This document shows positions 24,546-32,912 of a DNA stretch of 40,038 bases, piece by piece. This DNA comes from Nitrospinota bacterium (lineage in GTDB: Bacteria > Nitrospinota_A > UBA7883 > JACRGQ01), in the NCBI GenBank assembly GCA_016212275.1, contig JACRGR010000072.1, positions 1-40,038 on the forward strand, given 5' to 3'. The stretch's first letter is position 1. Each line of letters opens with the position of its first letter. The notes beneath the pieces were generated by a model that saw only the letters and a list, made by a program, of their open reading frames with translations, was not told where the DNA came from and did no database searches. A program made the translations under genes and the position numbers.

Positions 24546-26217
24546 CATTTTTTATCTCGCCACAATCACTATTTGCCTGCTTTTCCTTTCCGCCTGTGAA
24601 ACTGAGCCTGAAACCAAAAAAAGTGTAGGCGTGGCTCCAAAAATTGAAGAGGAATCGGAAAAAGCGCTTGCTCCCGGTGAGGCGGCTGAGCAGGAGGCGG
24701 GCGCGGCGGGCCGTTTGGACAAGCCGTATGTCGTTCAGCTGAAGGATCCCGAACGCAAGGAAGCGGCGGATCTGGCGCGGGAAAACCTCTTTTCCCTCCA
24801 TTTTAAGGAGATCAGCCTTGATTCGGTCATCAGCATGCTCAGCGACCGGGGGCGGAATTTCCGATATGTTATTCACCCGGACGTGGGGGAGCGCAAAGTG
24901 TTGGGGCTGGTGCTGGAAAACGTAACGTGGCGCGACGCGCTGGACATTGTTACCAAATTGCATGGCCTCGCGGTGACGGAAGAACATGCCCTTATCATCA
25001 TCAACACTCAGGAAAACATGGCCAAAACCCTCGAAGCGGATGCGGAGCGGCTGAAAAAGTCCGAAGAAATGGCGAAGATGGAACGCTCCCGCCTATCCGA
25101 ATCCACGCGCTCCAAGCAGTTGGTGGAGGGTGAAAAACGGACGTTTCAGACCTTCAAGCTGAAATACGCCGAGCCGAACGAAGTGAAGGTCTATCTCGAA
25201 AAAGTGTTCAACGGCATAGAGTCCGCCCAGGCCACGCCCGCCGAAGGAGGCGAACAGGCCGCTGGTGGCGCCGCTTCTTCGGGCGGTGGTTCCCAAAGGG
25301 CGGGCGAAGGCCAGATATCCTTCAGTATATTCAGCAAAGCCTCTATCATCACCGCTTATGGCACCCCCACGCAATTGGATGAGGTGGGCCGCCGGTTGAC
25401 GGAGATCGATGTGCCGCAACAGCAGATATTCATCGAGGCGCGCATTGTGGAAGTGTACCGCAACTATTCGCGCTCGATCGGCGTGGAATGGGGAGGTGCC
25501 GGAACGAAGGTGAGTAACGGTTTCCCCGCGGTTGCAACCGTTGCCGGCGGGGCCAATGTGGCCGCCGTCACCACCGTCGGTAACGCCGGCTACTCGGCGG
25601 GTACGAGTACTCCAGCGGTTTCCTTTCCGGCTTCGGATCCCACGGGCGGCGTCACCGTCCCGGCGGGCCTAAGCCTGGCCCTGAGCGATGTGGCGGGAAC
25701 TTTGAAGATCAACATGCGGCTGAGCGCGCTGGAGCAGGATGGCAAAAGCAAAACGCTCTCCAATCCGAAACTGACCACTGTCAACGGCGTGAAAGCGAAG
25801 ATAGAAAGCGGGCGTGAAATCCCCTATCAACAATCCTCCGGCTCCTCCGGCGGGACCACCGTGGCGTTCAAGAACGCGGTTATCGCGCTGGAGGTCACTC
25901 CATTCGTCACCCCGGACAACATGATCAACATGAAGATAACCGCGAAGAAGGACGACGCCGACTTTACCAACCAGGTGTTGGGCGTTCCCTCGATCCTTAC
26001 CCGCACGATCAATACCAATGTGCTCGTGACGGATGGAGGTACGGCGGTGCTGGGCGGCGTATTCGAGAACGAGAAGGTGGATACCGAGAAGGGAGTTCCC
26101 TGGATGGCGAGCATCCCGATCATCGGCTGGCTGTTCAAGAGCAGCGACACGCGGGACAACGAAAAGGAATTGCTCATCTTTATCACGCCGCGTATCGTGA
26201 AGGGGAATTTCTCCTGA
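24484..26217 (+). CDS. Secretin, outer-membrane pore lipoprotein (PilQ/MshL/GspD family)
   Basis: A 577-residue secretin. Its signal peptide ends in a lipobox, LSAC, with Cys38 as the acylated residue; start ATG 24484 overlaps the previous gene by 62 bases, while TTG 24526 would give a compact 24-residue lipoprotein signal and is a serious alternative. Residues 100-180 form an N0/STN-like domain (ISLDSVISMLSDRGRNFRYV). A second domain begins with FQTFKLKYAEPNEVKVYLEKVF and includes a Gly/Ser-rich low-complexity loop. The secretin core runs from QQIFIEARIVEV (about 313) to LLIFITPRIVKG near the end, with VTPFVTPDN and GGTAVLGG. It should form the multimeric pore for a type IV pilus or type II system. 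Lipid attachment and gene order resemble MshL. Confidence 0.92.
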   Translation: MLNFPLVTKHGGCGLKSLKNSIFYLATITICLLFLSACETEPETKKSVGVAPKIEEESEKALAPGEAAEQEAGAAGRLDKPYVVQLKDPERKEAADLARENLFSLHFKEISLDSVISMLSDRGRNFRYVIHPDVGERKVLGLVLENVTWRDALDIVTKLHGLAVTEEHALIIINTQENMAKTLEADAERLKKSEEMAKMERSRLSESTRSKQLVEGEKRTFQTFKLKYAEPNEVKVYLEKVFNGIESAQATPAEGGEQAAGGAASSGGGSQRAGEGQISFSIFSKASIITAYGTPTQLDEVGRRLTEIDVPQQQIFIEARIVEVYRNYSRSIGVEWGGAGTKVSNGFPAVATVAGGANVAAVTTVGNAGYSAGTSTPAVSFPASDPTGGVTVPAGLSLALSDVAGTLKINMRLSALEQDGKSKTLSNPKLTTVNGVKAKIESGREIPYQQSSGSSGGTTVAFKNAVIALEVTPFVTPDNMINMKITAKKDDADFTNQVLGVPSILTRTINTNVLVTDGGTAVLGGVFENEKVDTEKGVPWMASIPIIGWLFKSSDTRDNEKELLIFITPRIVKGNFS

Positions 26218-26245
26218 TAGCGGACATCCGGGGGGCATTGCGGCC

Positions 26246-27568
26246 ATGACAATGAAGACGGACATAAAAACGAATTGGATAGTGCGGTTGATCCTCGCCG
26301 CGGGGATATTGCTCCTGTTCACCTGGAATGTACAGGCCGAACCCTCCCTCATCAAGACGGAAGAGGAGGTAAAAGGCCATCTTGAAATAGGCGAAAAGGA
26401 GACGTCGCTATTGGCCGTGGGCGACCGGGTGAAGATACTGTTCGATAAAGAGGTCGCCGTCATGCCGGGGGACCGCATGGAGATTTACGAGCCCACCAAG
26501 ACCGGCATGGAGGACGAAAAGGGGAATAAAATACTCGCGCATGTGGGACGGCTGGTGATCACCGACGTCAGCGATACGAAGGTCATCGGCAAATTGGAGC
26601 AGGCGAGCAAAGAGCTGTTCGTCGGGAGTTATGTGGACTACTCGCTTCCCGAAAACCTGCAAGCGGACCGGTATTCCGGCTATTTCAAAACGCTGGTAAA
26701 CACCTACCTGAAAGATCCGGAGAGAGATTCTATCAAGGTTGCGATCATGGATGTGAACGACGAAGAGGGGAACATCACCCGGCTGAGCGAGGATGTGTTC
26801 AAGGAATTTTCCACTTCGTTGTGCGGCCGCCCGCAGTTTACCTGCGTGAAGCGGGAGGAACTGCTCTCCCTTCTGCAGGTCCACGACATCCCCACGTCGC
26901 GCGGGGTTGGGCGCTACCTGCGCCGGAAACTTTTTCAGAAAAACGGGGCGTTGCTCTTAATTACCGCCAGCATAAAACCGGAAGCGAAGAAGGGGGAGAA
27001 CCTGCTGATAAACGTCGCAACCTACGACCTGAAAGACGACCGCAAGATGCAGGACATCGCCATCATCGCGCCTAAAAAGGAATTTGCCACCAAGGCGGAG
27101 GACGACGAAATCATCGTCAAGAACCGGGATGCAAAACAGGGGCTTCTGAAGATAACGCTTAACCGGAAGGCACCCCTCAACGGGCGAAGGGTGGACAACC
27201 TCTTCATGATCCCGCTGGAGGATTTTGTTCCCAAGAACCAATGGAAATACATTCCGGAATCCATCCTGAACGTGGAGGTGCAACTCGACGGAAAGGTGTT
27301 GAAACCCTCCGATCAGGGGACGTTGTACTATAACGACATTATCAATGGCGGGCACCATTCGCTTTTGCTGTCGGTGACTCCCACGATACAGGGAAAATCG
27401 GAACTTCCCTTGAGCCGCGCGATTGATAAAACCATCCTTTTGAATGTTCCGGGGGACGTAGGGACGGAAACCGAAATAGTCCTTAAAATATTCGGCAAGC
27501 AGGCCATCGTGGTGGTGGATAGCAACCGGATAAAGGAACAGGCGCTTCTCCCGATTGATATCCAATGA
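26246..27568 (+). CDS. Unrecognised exported protein, possible FlgT/FlgO-like domains
   Basis: A 440-residue protein with a signal peptide (cleavage after VQA at 31). Residues 50-130 (AVGDRVKILF, PGDRMEIYEP, VGRLVITDVSDTKVIGKL, ELFVGSYVDY) resemble a small beta domain seen at the C-terminus of FlgT and after LysM domains. Residues 155-275 (IKVAIMDVNDEEG to LLINVATYDLKDD) recall the FlgO/CsgG-type fold that contains a VKREELLSLL element. The last 160 residues are beta-rich and unfamiliar. These similarities are tentative. It lies 28 bases after the secretin and overlaps the next gene by four bases, so an envelope-spanning accessory role for the pilus/secretion machine is a reasonable inference. 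ATG 26252 is an alternative start. Confidence 0.7.
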   Translation: MTMKTDIKTNWIVRLILAAGILLLFTWNVQAEPSLIKTEEEVKGHLEIGEKETSLLAVGDRVKILFDKEVAVMPGDRMEIYEPTKTGMEDEKGNKILAHVGRLVITDVSDTKVIGKLEQASKELFVGSYVDYSLPENLQADRYSGYFKTLVNTYLKDPERDSIKVAIMDVNDEEGNITRLSEDVFKEFSTSLCGRPQFTCVKREELLSLLQVHDIPTSRGVGRYLRRKLFQKNGALLLITASIKPEAKKGENLLINVATYDLKDDRKMQDIAIIAPKKEFATKAEDDEIIVKNRDAKQGLLKITLNRKAPLNGRRVDNLFMIPLEDFVPKNQWKYIPESILNVEVQLDGKVLKPSDQGTLYYNDIINGGHHSLLLSVTPTIQGKSELPLSRAIDKTILLNVPGDVGTETEIVLKIFGKQAIVVVDSNRIKEQALLPIDIQ

Positions 27569-28254
27569 GCGGCGAAATGAAAGAGGCAAACCCCGAATCG
27601 GGCAAACCGGAGCCGGTGCATCCGTTTTCCATTCCTCTCGAAAAGGGGGGTGAGCCGGAAAAAACGGGAGAACCCGCGCCGGAGGCAAAGACTCTTTCAC
27701 CGCTTACGCCGTCCGCCCCGGCCACGGTTCATGCGCGGCTGAAAATGTGGCAGGTGTTCCTTGCCATTCTCGCTTTCCCTATTTTGTTCCACGGCGGGAC
27801 CGAGCTGTACATGTTCGCGCGCGTCGCGCTTGTTTCCTATCTGGGCATGGGGGGCGTTTCCTCCCAACAATCATCGGCCCAGGTTCCGGGCATGACGATG
27901 AACAAGGAGGACAAGATACTTGAAAGCCTTGCCACCATCATTCAAAACCAGCAAAAGATTCTGGAAGAGGGGGGCCAGAAGGTCATTGTCATCAGGCCCG
28001 AATATCCCGGCTCGTATTCCTACGACACGGAAAAGAACCGGATTTTCCAACTGAGCGGGATAGATATGGACGACCCGATTTCGGGAACCGAGCAGTTCAA
28101 AAAGATCCAGTCAGTGGAAGTGCTTACCGCATTGATAGAATCGTTCGACCGTATCGCGCTGAACGCGGCGCAAGTGGGCAGTTCCGATTTTCATGTGAAG
28201 AACGCCATCGAGGGGAAACGGCAGGCGCTCAAGCGCCTTCAGGAACTGAAGTAG
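27565..28254 (+). CDS. Unrecognised membrane protein, last gene of the pilus/secretion operon
   Basis: A 229-residue protein I do not recognise. Residues 1-58 are Pro/Glu/Lys-rich and likely disordered in the cytoplasm. Two hydrophobic stretches follow at about 62-77 and 81-97 (WQVFLAILAFPILFHGG and MFARVALVSYLG). The rest is probably periplasmic: a helical stretch (DKILESLATIIQNQQKILEEG), a segment PEYPGSYSYDTEK, and a C-terminal helix rich in Lys, Arg and Leu. The ATG at 27565 overlaps the preceding stop (ATGA), tying its translation to the 440-residue protein. No cysteine or enzyme motif is visible. A structural or regulatory partner of the platform is the most that can be inferred. Confidence 0.7.
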   Translation: MSGEMKEANPESGKPEPVHPFSIPLEKGGEPEKTGEPAPEAKTLSPLTPSAPATVHARLKMWQVFLAILAFPILFHGGTELYMFARVALVSYLGMGGVSSQQSSAQVPGMTMNKEDKILESLATIIQNQQKILEEGGQKVIVIRPEYPGSYSYDTEKNRIFQLSGIDMDDPISGTEQFKKIQSVEVLTALIESFDRIALNAAQVGSSDFHVKNAIEGKRQALKRLQELK

Positions 28255-28288
28255 CCCCACGCCTTGCGACCTCGCTTTTACTGAATCG

Positions 28289-28314
28289 TAACCTTTCATT
28301 AACATTTCAATAAC
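28289..28314 (+). repeat. 11-bp direct repeats upstream of the aquaporin gene
   Basis: TAAC occurs at 28289, 28300 and 28311, and TTTCA at 28294 and 28305, all with an 11-base period. The spacing equals one helical turn and the units loosely recall PhoB-type boxes, but the G of the consensus is replaced by T. It could be a regulator binding site; no regulator is identified. Confidence 0.3.
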
Positions 28315-28338
28315 CGGAAATGGGTATGTTCTGCCCTA

Positions 28339-29007
28339 ATGGCGCAAAGTTCACTCGTAAAACGGATGGTGGCCGAGGGGATAGGCACGTTCGGCCTTAT
28401 GTTCGCAGGGTGCGGGACGCTCATGGTCATCGAGCGTTTTCCCGGAAGCGTGCCGGGGGCGGCGGTGCCAGTGGTCTTTGGCGCGGCGGTGGGGGCGATG
28501 ATCTATACCGTGGGACACATTTCCGGGGCGCATTTCAATCCGGCTGTAACCTGCGGCTTCGCGGTGGTGAAGCGGTTTCCCGCGCGGGAGGTCATTCCAT
28601 ATTGGGCGGCCCAGGTGGCTGGCGCGGTTGCCGCCATTGCGCTCCTATGGGGAATATTGCCAGAAGGCACTCATTACGGCGAAACGATCCCCTCGGTATC
28701 GTCCTTCAAGGCCGTGTTATTCGAAACGGCGCTGACCTTCTTGCTCATGTTCGTCATTATCTCCACCGCCACGGATAAAAGGGCGTGGGGGACAATGGCG
28801 GGTGCGGCAATCGGGGCGACGGTGATGTTCAACTCGTATTTCGGGGGGCCGGTGACAGGCGCGTCGATGAACCCCGCTCGTTCGCTTGCTCCCGCGCTTT
28901 TCCATTGCGATATGGACGGATTGTGGATTTACCTTATCGGCCCCGTCCTCGGTGCGAGCTTGGCCGCTATCCTCTATGAATCGTTGCGGGGGGACAGGGA
29001 AACCTAA
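28339..29007 (+). CDS. Aquaporin of the MIP family, NIP-like
   Basis: A 222-residue six-helix channel. Both pore motifs are intact: HISGAHFNPAVT and GGPVTGASMNPARSLAPA. The second block is closer to plant nodulin-26-like (NIP) and bacterial AqpN channels than to AqpZ. Counting from the NPA motifs, the selectivity-filter positions are Phe, Ser, Ala and Arg, against Phe, His, Thr, Arg in AqpZ and Trp, Gly, Phe, Arg in GlpF. The wider, less basic constriction suggests transport of small neutral solutes (glycerol, urea, metalloid acids) as well as or rather than water; this is inference. The start ATG 28339 has no good ribosome site. Its stop codon overlaps the convergent holA stop by four bases. 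Confidence 0.9.
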   Translation: MAQSSLVKRMVAEGIGTFGLMFAGCGTLMVIERFPGSVPGAAVPVVFGAAVGAMIYTVGHISGAHFNPAVTCGFAVVKRFPAREVIPYWAAQVAGAVAAIALLWGILPEGTHYGETIPSVSSFKAVLFETALTFLLMFVIISTATDKRAWGTMAGAAIGATVMFNSYFGGPVTGASMNPARSLAPALFHCDMDGLWIYLIGPVLGASLAAILYESLRGDRET

Positions 29008-30062
29008 ACCGCCTTTGCGCGATGGCCTGTGCCGATGAGGCGCACGATCTCCTGCTCGAACACCTGCCAGTCATTGAGGCCTGAGCTTTTTATCTTCAGG
29101 TCGGCTTGCGAGAGGATGCACAGGCATTTTTTCAGTTGGTCCGTGGTGAACTTCCTTTCCTGATCCTCGTACTTGCGAAGGAAGAAGGGGGGCACCCCGC
29201 ATTTCTTCGCCGTTTCCGCTTCCGGCAGTCCTTGCTCCTTGCACGACTTGAGGACAAGCAGTACCCGGAACTGACGCACCACCATCGCAAATACCGGCAA
29301 CAGCACCTCGCCGCGCTTGCGGAGCGAATTGAGCGCCTCCAGCGAGGCGTCCATCTTTTTTTGCGCGATGCTTTCCGCCAGGTTAAATACGTCGTCGGCG
29401 GGTGGCACGCTCAGGCACGCCTCGATGTCGGTCAACGTCGCGGAATCCTTTCCACCCAGGTAAAGCCCCAGTTTCTTCAGTTCCGAATCGAGGAGAGCCG
29501 GTTGCGCGGCAAACCGCTCGATCATCCATTCACGCGCATCGGGGGAAAACTTCACGCCGCACGATTGGAGTTTTTCGCCCACCATCCGCCTGCGGTCCGC
29601 TTCACTGCTTTCAAAGTGGACGGCGCACGTTTTCGACGCAATGTCCTTCCAGAACTTCATCCGCCCGTCGGTCTTACCGCAGGCGATGACCAGCACCACA
29701 TCCGGCGAAGGGGATTCGAGGTACTTCAGCAGGGCCTCCTGCTCTTTTTCATCCAGCCGGGGTTCGCCGGAACCGCGTCCGCCTTCCTTGGACAGGTTCA
29801 GCGCCAGCACACCGCGCCGCTCGGCGAAGAACGAAACGGTCATCACGTCCGCCAGCAGGTCGCCGAAGGATGTTCCCGCCAGGTCGTACACCCGCCAGCC
29901 GGTTGAGGGGTCGGCGTTTTTCAGGATGGCGGACTTGATGATGCCCACCGCCTCGGATATGCGGTGCTCTTCCGGGCCGTTGAAGAAATAGACCGGCTCG
30001 AATTTTCCGGCGTTGACGGCGCGTTCCAGTTCCTTGGGGGAAAAGGGGGCTTTAACGGCCAA
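29004..30062 (-). CDS. holA: DNA polymerase III delta subunit
   Basis: A 352-residue clamp-loader subunit that opens the beta clamp. It begins AVKAPFSPKELERAVN after TTG 30062, with AAAGG upstream; this start overlaps the previous stop by 11 bases. Landmarks include VYFFNGPEEHRISEAVGIIK near the N-terminus, an AAA+-like domain without a working Walker A as expected for delta, and the C-terminal collar helices (MVVRQFRVLLVLKSCKEQG, QLKKCLCILSQADLKIKSSG). The length agrees with the family. It is the last gene of the long minus-strand run and ends inside the convergent aquaporin gene's stop. Confidence 0.9.
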   Translation of the reverse strand: MAVKAPFSPKELERAVNAGKFEPVYFFNGPEEHRISEAVGIIKSAILKNADPSTGWRVYDLAGTSFGDLLADVMTVSFFAERRGVLALNLSKEGGRGSGEPRLDEKEQEALLKYLESPSPDVVLVIACGKTDGRMKFWKDIASKTCAVHFESSEADRRRMVGEKLQSCGVKFSPDAREWMIERFAAQPALLDSELKKLGLYLGGKDSATLTDIEACLSVPPADDVFNLAESIAQKKMDASLEALNSLRKRGEVLLPVFAMVVRQFRVLLVLKSCKEQGLPEAETAKKCGVPPFFLRKYEDQERKFTTDQLKKCLCILSQADLKIKSSGLNDWQVFEQEIVRLIGTGHRAKAV

Positions 30063-30780
30063 CGCCCAGCCTTTCGATGAGGTAGTGGGGGAGTTTGTGC
30101 TTTTCCATTTTTTTCTGCACTTTCGCCACGTCGTACTCCACGCGGCGGTATTCGATGTTGTTCGTTTTCGTGTCGTACACCACATAGCACGATTCGGGGT
30201 TGGAATCGCGCGATTGCCCCACGCTTCCCACGTTGACGATGTACTTGCGGTTCGGCTCCAGCGTTTTATAGATGTCGCGTATCGGCACGATGTTCGATCC
30301 GTCGGCGAACTCGATGATGACCGGCTGGTGAGAATGCCCGATGAAGCAGACCGGCTTTTCCAGCCCGTCGTAGTTGTCCATCGCGTCCTGCATGGTGAGT
30401 ATGTAGCGCCACTCCTGCGGCTCCACCGGGGTGGAATGGCACAGCTGGATGTTGTCCACGGTGCTGGCGGGCTTTAGCGTGCGCAGATATTCCTTGTTCG
30501 CGTCGGTGATGTTTTCCATTGTCCAGAAGAGCGATTCCTTGGCGTAGGGATTGAAATAGGCGCTGTCGGTCAGGCCCACCGCCGCCCAATCGTGGTTCCC
30601 CGCCAGGATGACGTCGGCGTTCTTTTTCACCAGTTCGATGCACTCGTTCGGGTTGGGGCCATATCCCACCACGTCGCCGAGGAAAAAGCGTTTGTCCACC
30701 TCTTCCCGCTTGATGTCCTTCAGGACGGCTTCGAGCGCCTCCAGGTTGCCGTGGACGTCGGAATAGATGGCTATTCTCAT
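30052..30780 (-). CDS. Calcineurin-like metallophosphoesterase
   Basis: A 242-residue soluble phosphoesterase. The dinuclear metal motifs are in order: SDVHGN (residues 7-12), GDVVGYGPNP, GNHD and GHSHQP, with a later GSVGQSRD. This pattern is the YfcE-related predicted phosphodiesterase group; members hydrolyse varied phosphodiesters or phosphomonoesters and no natural substrate can be read here. The ATG at 30780 overlaps the nusB stop (ATGA), and the gene overlaps holA by 11 bases, so it is firmly within the operon. It could process nucleotides linked to flavin or RNA metabolism, but that is only context. Confidence 0.9.
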   Translation of the reverse strand: MRIAIYSDVHGNLEALEAVLKDIKREEVDKRFFLGDVVGYGPNPNECIELVKKNADVILAGNHDWAAVGLTDSAYFNPYAKESLFWTMENITDANKEYLRTLKPASTVDNIQLCHSTPVEPQEWRYILTMQDAMDNYDGLEKPVCFIGHSHQPVIIEFADGSNIVPIRDIYKTLEPNRKYIVNVGSVGQSRDSNPESCYVVYDTKTNNIEYRRVEYDVAKVQKKMEKHKLPHYLIERLGVGR

Positions 30781-31205
30781 GTCTCTTTCCTTACCTCTTT
30801 CTCGATTTTACCCAGAATTCCGTTGATAAAGGAAGCGGTTTCTGGGGCGGCGTACTGCTTGGCGATCTCCACCGCCTCGTTGATCGCCACGGCTGTCGGC
30901 ACGTCCGGGCATTTCAGAAGTTCGTAGACCGCCACGCGCAGAATGTTCCGGTCCACCGCGGCCATGCGGGCCAGCGGCCAGTTGTCGCTCGCGCCGTTTA
31001 TCAGCGCGTCTATTTCGGCGCGGCGGGCGGCCACGCCGTCGAGGATTTGTGTGGCGTAGGCGCGCATGGCATCGCCCACCTTATGGGCCGCCCAGTAGTC
31101 GGTGGCGGCGGTCTCCGGCGTTTGACCGGAAAATTCCATGGAATACATGATGCGCATGGCGGCTTCCCGCGCCGCCCTGCGTAACCCCGCTTTGTCTCCC
31201 GGCAA
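30777..31205 (-). CDS. nusB: Transcription antitermination factor NusB
   Basis: A 142-residue all-helical RNA-binding protein that, with NusE/S10, supports rRNA antitermination. Family landmarks are RRAAREAAMRIMYSMEF at the N-terminus, NWPLARMAAVDRNILRVAVYEL in the middle and AINEAVEIAKQYAAPETASFINGIL near the end, quoted as regions. The start is TTG 31205; a shorter ATG start at 31157 would remove the conserved N-terminal arginine-rich segment, so TTG is preferred. It lies ten bases after ribH, the classical ribH-nusB pairing. Confidence 0.95.
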   Translation of the reverse strand: MPGDKAGLRRAAREAAMRIMYSMEFSGQTPETAATDYWAAHKVGDAMRAYATQILDGVAARRAEIDALINGASDNWPLARMAAVDRNILRVAVYELLKCPDVPTAVAINEAVEIAKQYAAPETASFINGILGKIEKEVRKET

Positions 31206-31215
31206 GTTCGTCAGC

Positions 31216-31680
31216 TCAGAATTTCTGCTTGTTCAGGTCCATCATCTCAAGCGCGGACATGGCGGCGTCCCACCCGCGGTTGCCCGCCTTGCTTCCCGCG
31301 CGTTCGATGGCCTGTTCCAGCGATTCGGTGGTCACGATGCCGTACACCACCGGGATGGACGCTTTTTGGGCTATGGAGGAAATCCCTTTCGTCACTTCCG
31401 CCGCGAGGAACTGGTAGTGGCTGGTGTCCCCGCGGATGATGGTGCCGAGGCAGATAACCGCGTCGTACTTTCCGCCGTCCACCGCCCGTTGCGCTGCGAA
31501 AGCGATCTCGAAGGCGCCCGGCACGCGGATGAGGGTGATGTCGCCGTCCGCCGCCCCGTGGCGCACCAGACAGTCGCGCGCGCCGGCGATCAGTTTTTCG
31601 TTGATGAACTCGTTGAACCGGCTGGCGACCAGCGCCACCTTTTTCCCCTGCCCGTTCAGTTTTCCCTCGATAAGGTTCAT
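31216..31680 (-). CDS. ribH: 6,7-dimethyl-8-ribityllumazine synthase
   Basis: A 154-residue lumazine synthase, the penultimate step to riboflavin, forming icosahedral or pentameric shells. Diagnostic segments are VASRFNEFI (substrate-binding Phe), VPGAFEIAFAAQ, CLGTIIRGDTSHYQFL (catalytic His and Arg) and YGIVTTESLEQA. The ATG at 31680 overlaps the ribBA stop by four bases. Its partner substrates are made by the RibBA and RibD proteins encoded just upstream. Confidence 0.96.
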   Translation of the reverse strand: MNLIEGKLNGQGKKVALVASRFNEFINEKLIAGARDCLVRHGAADGDITLIRVPGAFEIAFAAQRAVDGGKYDAVICLGTIIRGDTSHYQFLAAEVTKGISSIAQKASIPVVYGIVTTESLEQAIERAGSKAGNRGWDAAMSALEMMDLNKQKF

Positions 31681-32897
31681 TTCGCTTCTCCCTCGGTTTT
31701 AATTTCCAGCATGTGTCCCATCTTGGTTTGCTTCGTGCTCAGGTAGCGGATGTTGTCGCTTTTCGGGATTATTTGCAAGGGGAGGCGTTCCACCACTTTC
31801 AGGCCGTATCCCTCAAGGCCGACGATCTTTTTCGGGTTGTTTGTCAAAAGGCGCATCCGGCCCACGCCGATCTCCTTGAGTATCTGCGCGCCAATGCCGT
31901 AGTCCCGCAGGTCCGGCTGGAACCCCAGTTTTTCGTTCGCTTCCACGGTGTCGTGGCCTTCCTCCTGGAGCGCGTAAGCCATTATTTTGTTCATCAGTCC
32001 GATGCCGCGCCCCTCCTGGAAAAGATACAGGAGCACGCCGTTCCCCTCTTTAGCGATTATCTTCATCGCCGTGTCCAACTGTTCGCCGCAGTCGCACCGG
32101 TGCGAGTGGAACACATCGCCGGTAAGGCATTGCGAATGTACGCGCACGATGGTGTCGTTCTCCGGCTTTATCTCGCCGCGGATGAGCGCCACATGGTGGT
32201 CGCCCGTGATGGTGTTCTCGAACCCCGCGATGCGGAACGTGCCGTGGTCCGTGGGGAGCGTGGCCTCGGCCAGCTTTTTCACCAGCGATTCCTTTTTCAG
32301 CCGGTAGTTGATTATCTCTTTCACGGTGACGATCTTCAGCCCGTGTTCTTCGGCGAATTTTTCCAGATCCGGCAGGCGGGCCATCGTTCCGTCGTCGTTC
32401 ATCACTTCGCAGATGACGGCGGAAGGGGAGAGGCCCGCTATTTTCGCCAGGTCTATAGAGCCTTCCGTTTGCCCGGCGCGCACCAGCACGCCCCCCTCGC
32501 GCGCGCGCAGGGGGAACACATGGCCCGGTTGCACCAGGTCTTCGGGCTGGGCATTCGGGTTGGCCGCCGCGCGGATGGTGGTGGCGCGGTCGGCGGCGGA
32601 GATGCCGGTGGTCACGCCGTGGCGCGCCTCGATGGAAACGGTGAACGCGGTGGAGAACCGCGCGCGGTTGCGCGCCGTCATCAGCGGCAGGCCCAGCGCG
32701 TCCACCTTTTCCGGGGTGAGCGCGAGGCAGATAAGGCCCCGCCCGTGCTTGGCCATAAAGTTAATGGCCTCCGGGGTTATCTTTTCCGCCGCGCATACGA
32801 GGTCCCCCTCGTTTTCACGGTCTTCATCGTCCATCAGGATGACGATGTTGCCCTTCGCCATTTCCTCGGCGGCTTCCGTTACCGAACTAAATTCCAT
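31677..32897 (-). CDS. ribBA: Bifunctional DHBP synthase / GTP cyclohydrolase II
   Basis: A 406-residue fusion supplying both riboflavin precursors. Residues 1-200 are 3,4-dihydroxy-2-butanone 4-phosphate synthase with DDEDRENEGDLV and a flexible metal-binding loop; the His of RHGVTTGISAADR follows. Residues 205-400 are GTP cyclohydrolase II with zinc cysteines in SQCLTGDVFHSHRCDCGEQ and the catalytic FQEGRGIGL. Both active sites look complete. GGAAGG precedes the ATG. It is 15 bases downstream of ribE. Confidence 0.96.
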   Translation of the reverse strand: MEFSSVTEAAEEMAKGNIVILMDDEDRENEGDLVCAAEKITPEAINFMAKHGRGLICLALTPEKVDALGLPLMTARNRARFSTAFTVSIEARHGVTTGISAADRATTIRAAANPNAQPEDLVQPGHVFPLRAREGGVLVRAGQTEGSIDLAKIAGLSPSAVICEVMNDDGTMARLPDLEKFAEEHGLKIVTVKEIINYRLKKESLVKKLAEATLPTDHGTFRIAGFENTITGDHHVALIRGEIKPENDTIVRVHSQCLTGDVFHSHRCDCGEQLDTAMKIIAKEGNGVLLYLFQEGRGIGLMNKIMAYALQEEGHDTVEANEKLGFQPDLRDYGIGAQILKEIGVGRMRLLTNNPKKIVGLEGYGLKVVERLPLQIIPKSDNIRYLSTKQTKMGHMLEIKTEGEAK

Positions 32898-32912
32898 TGT
32901 TGCCTTCCGGGT

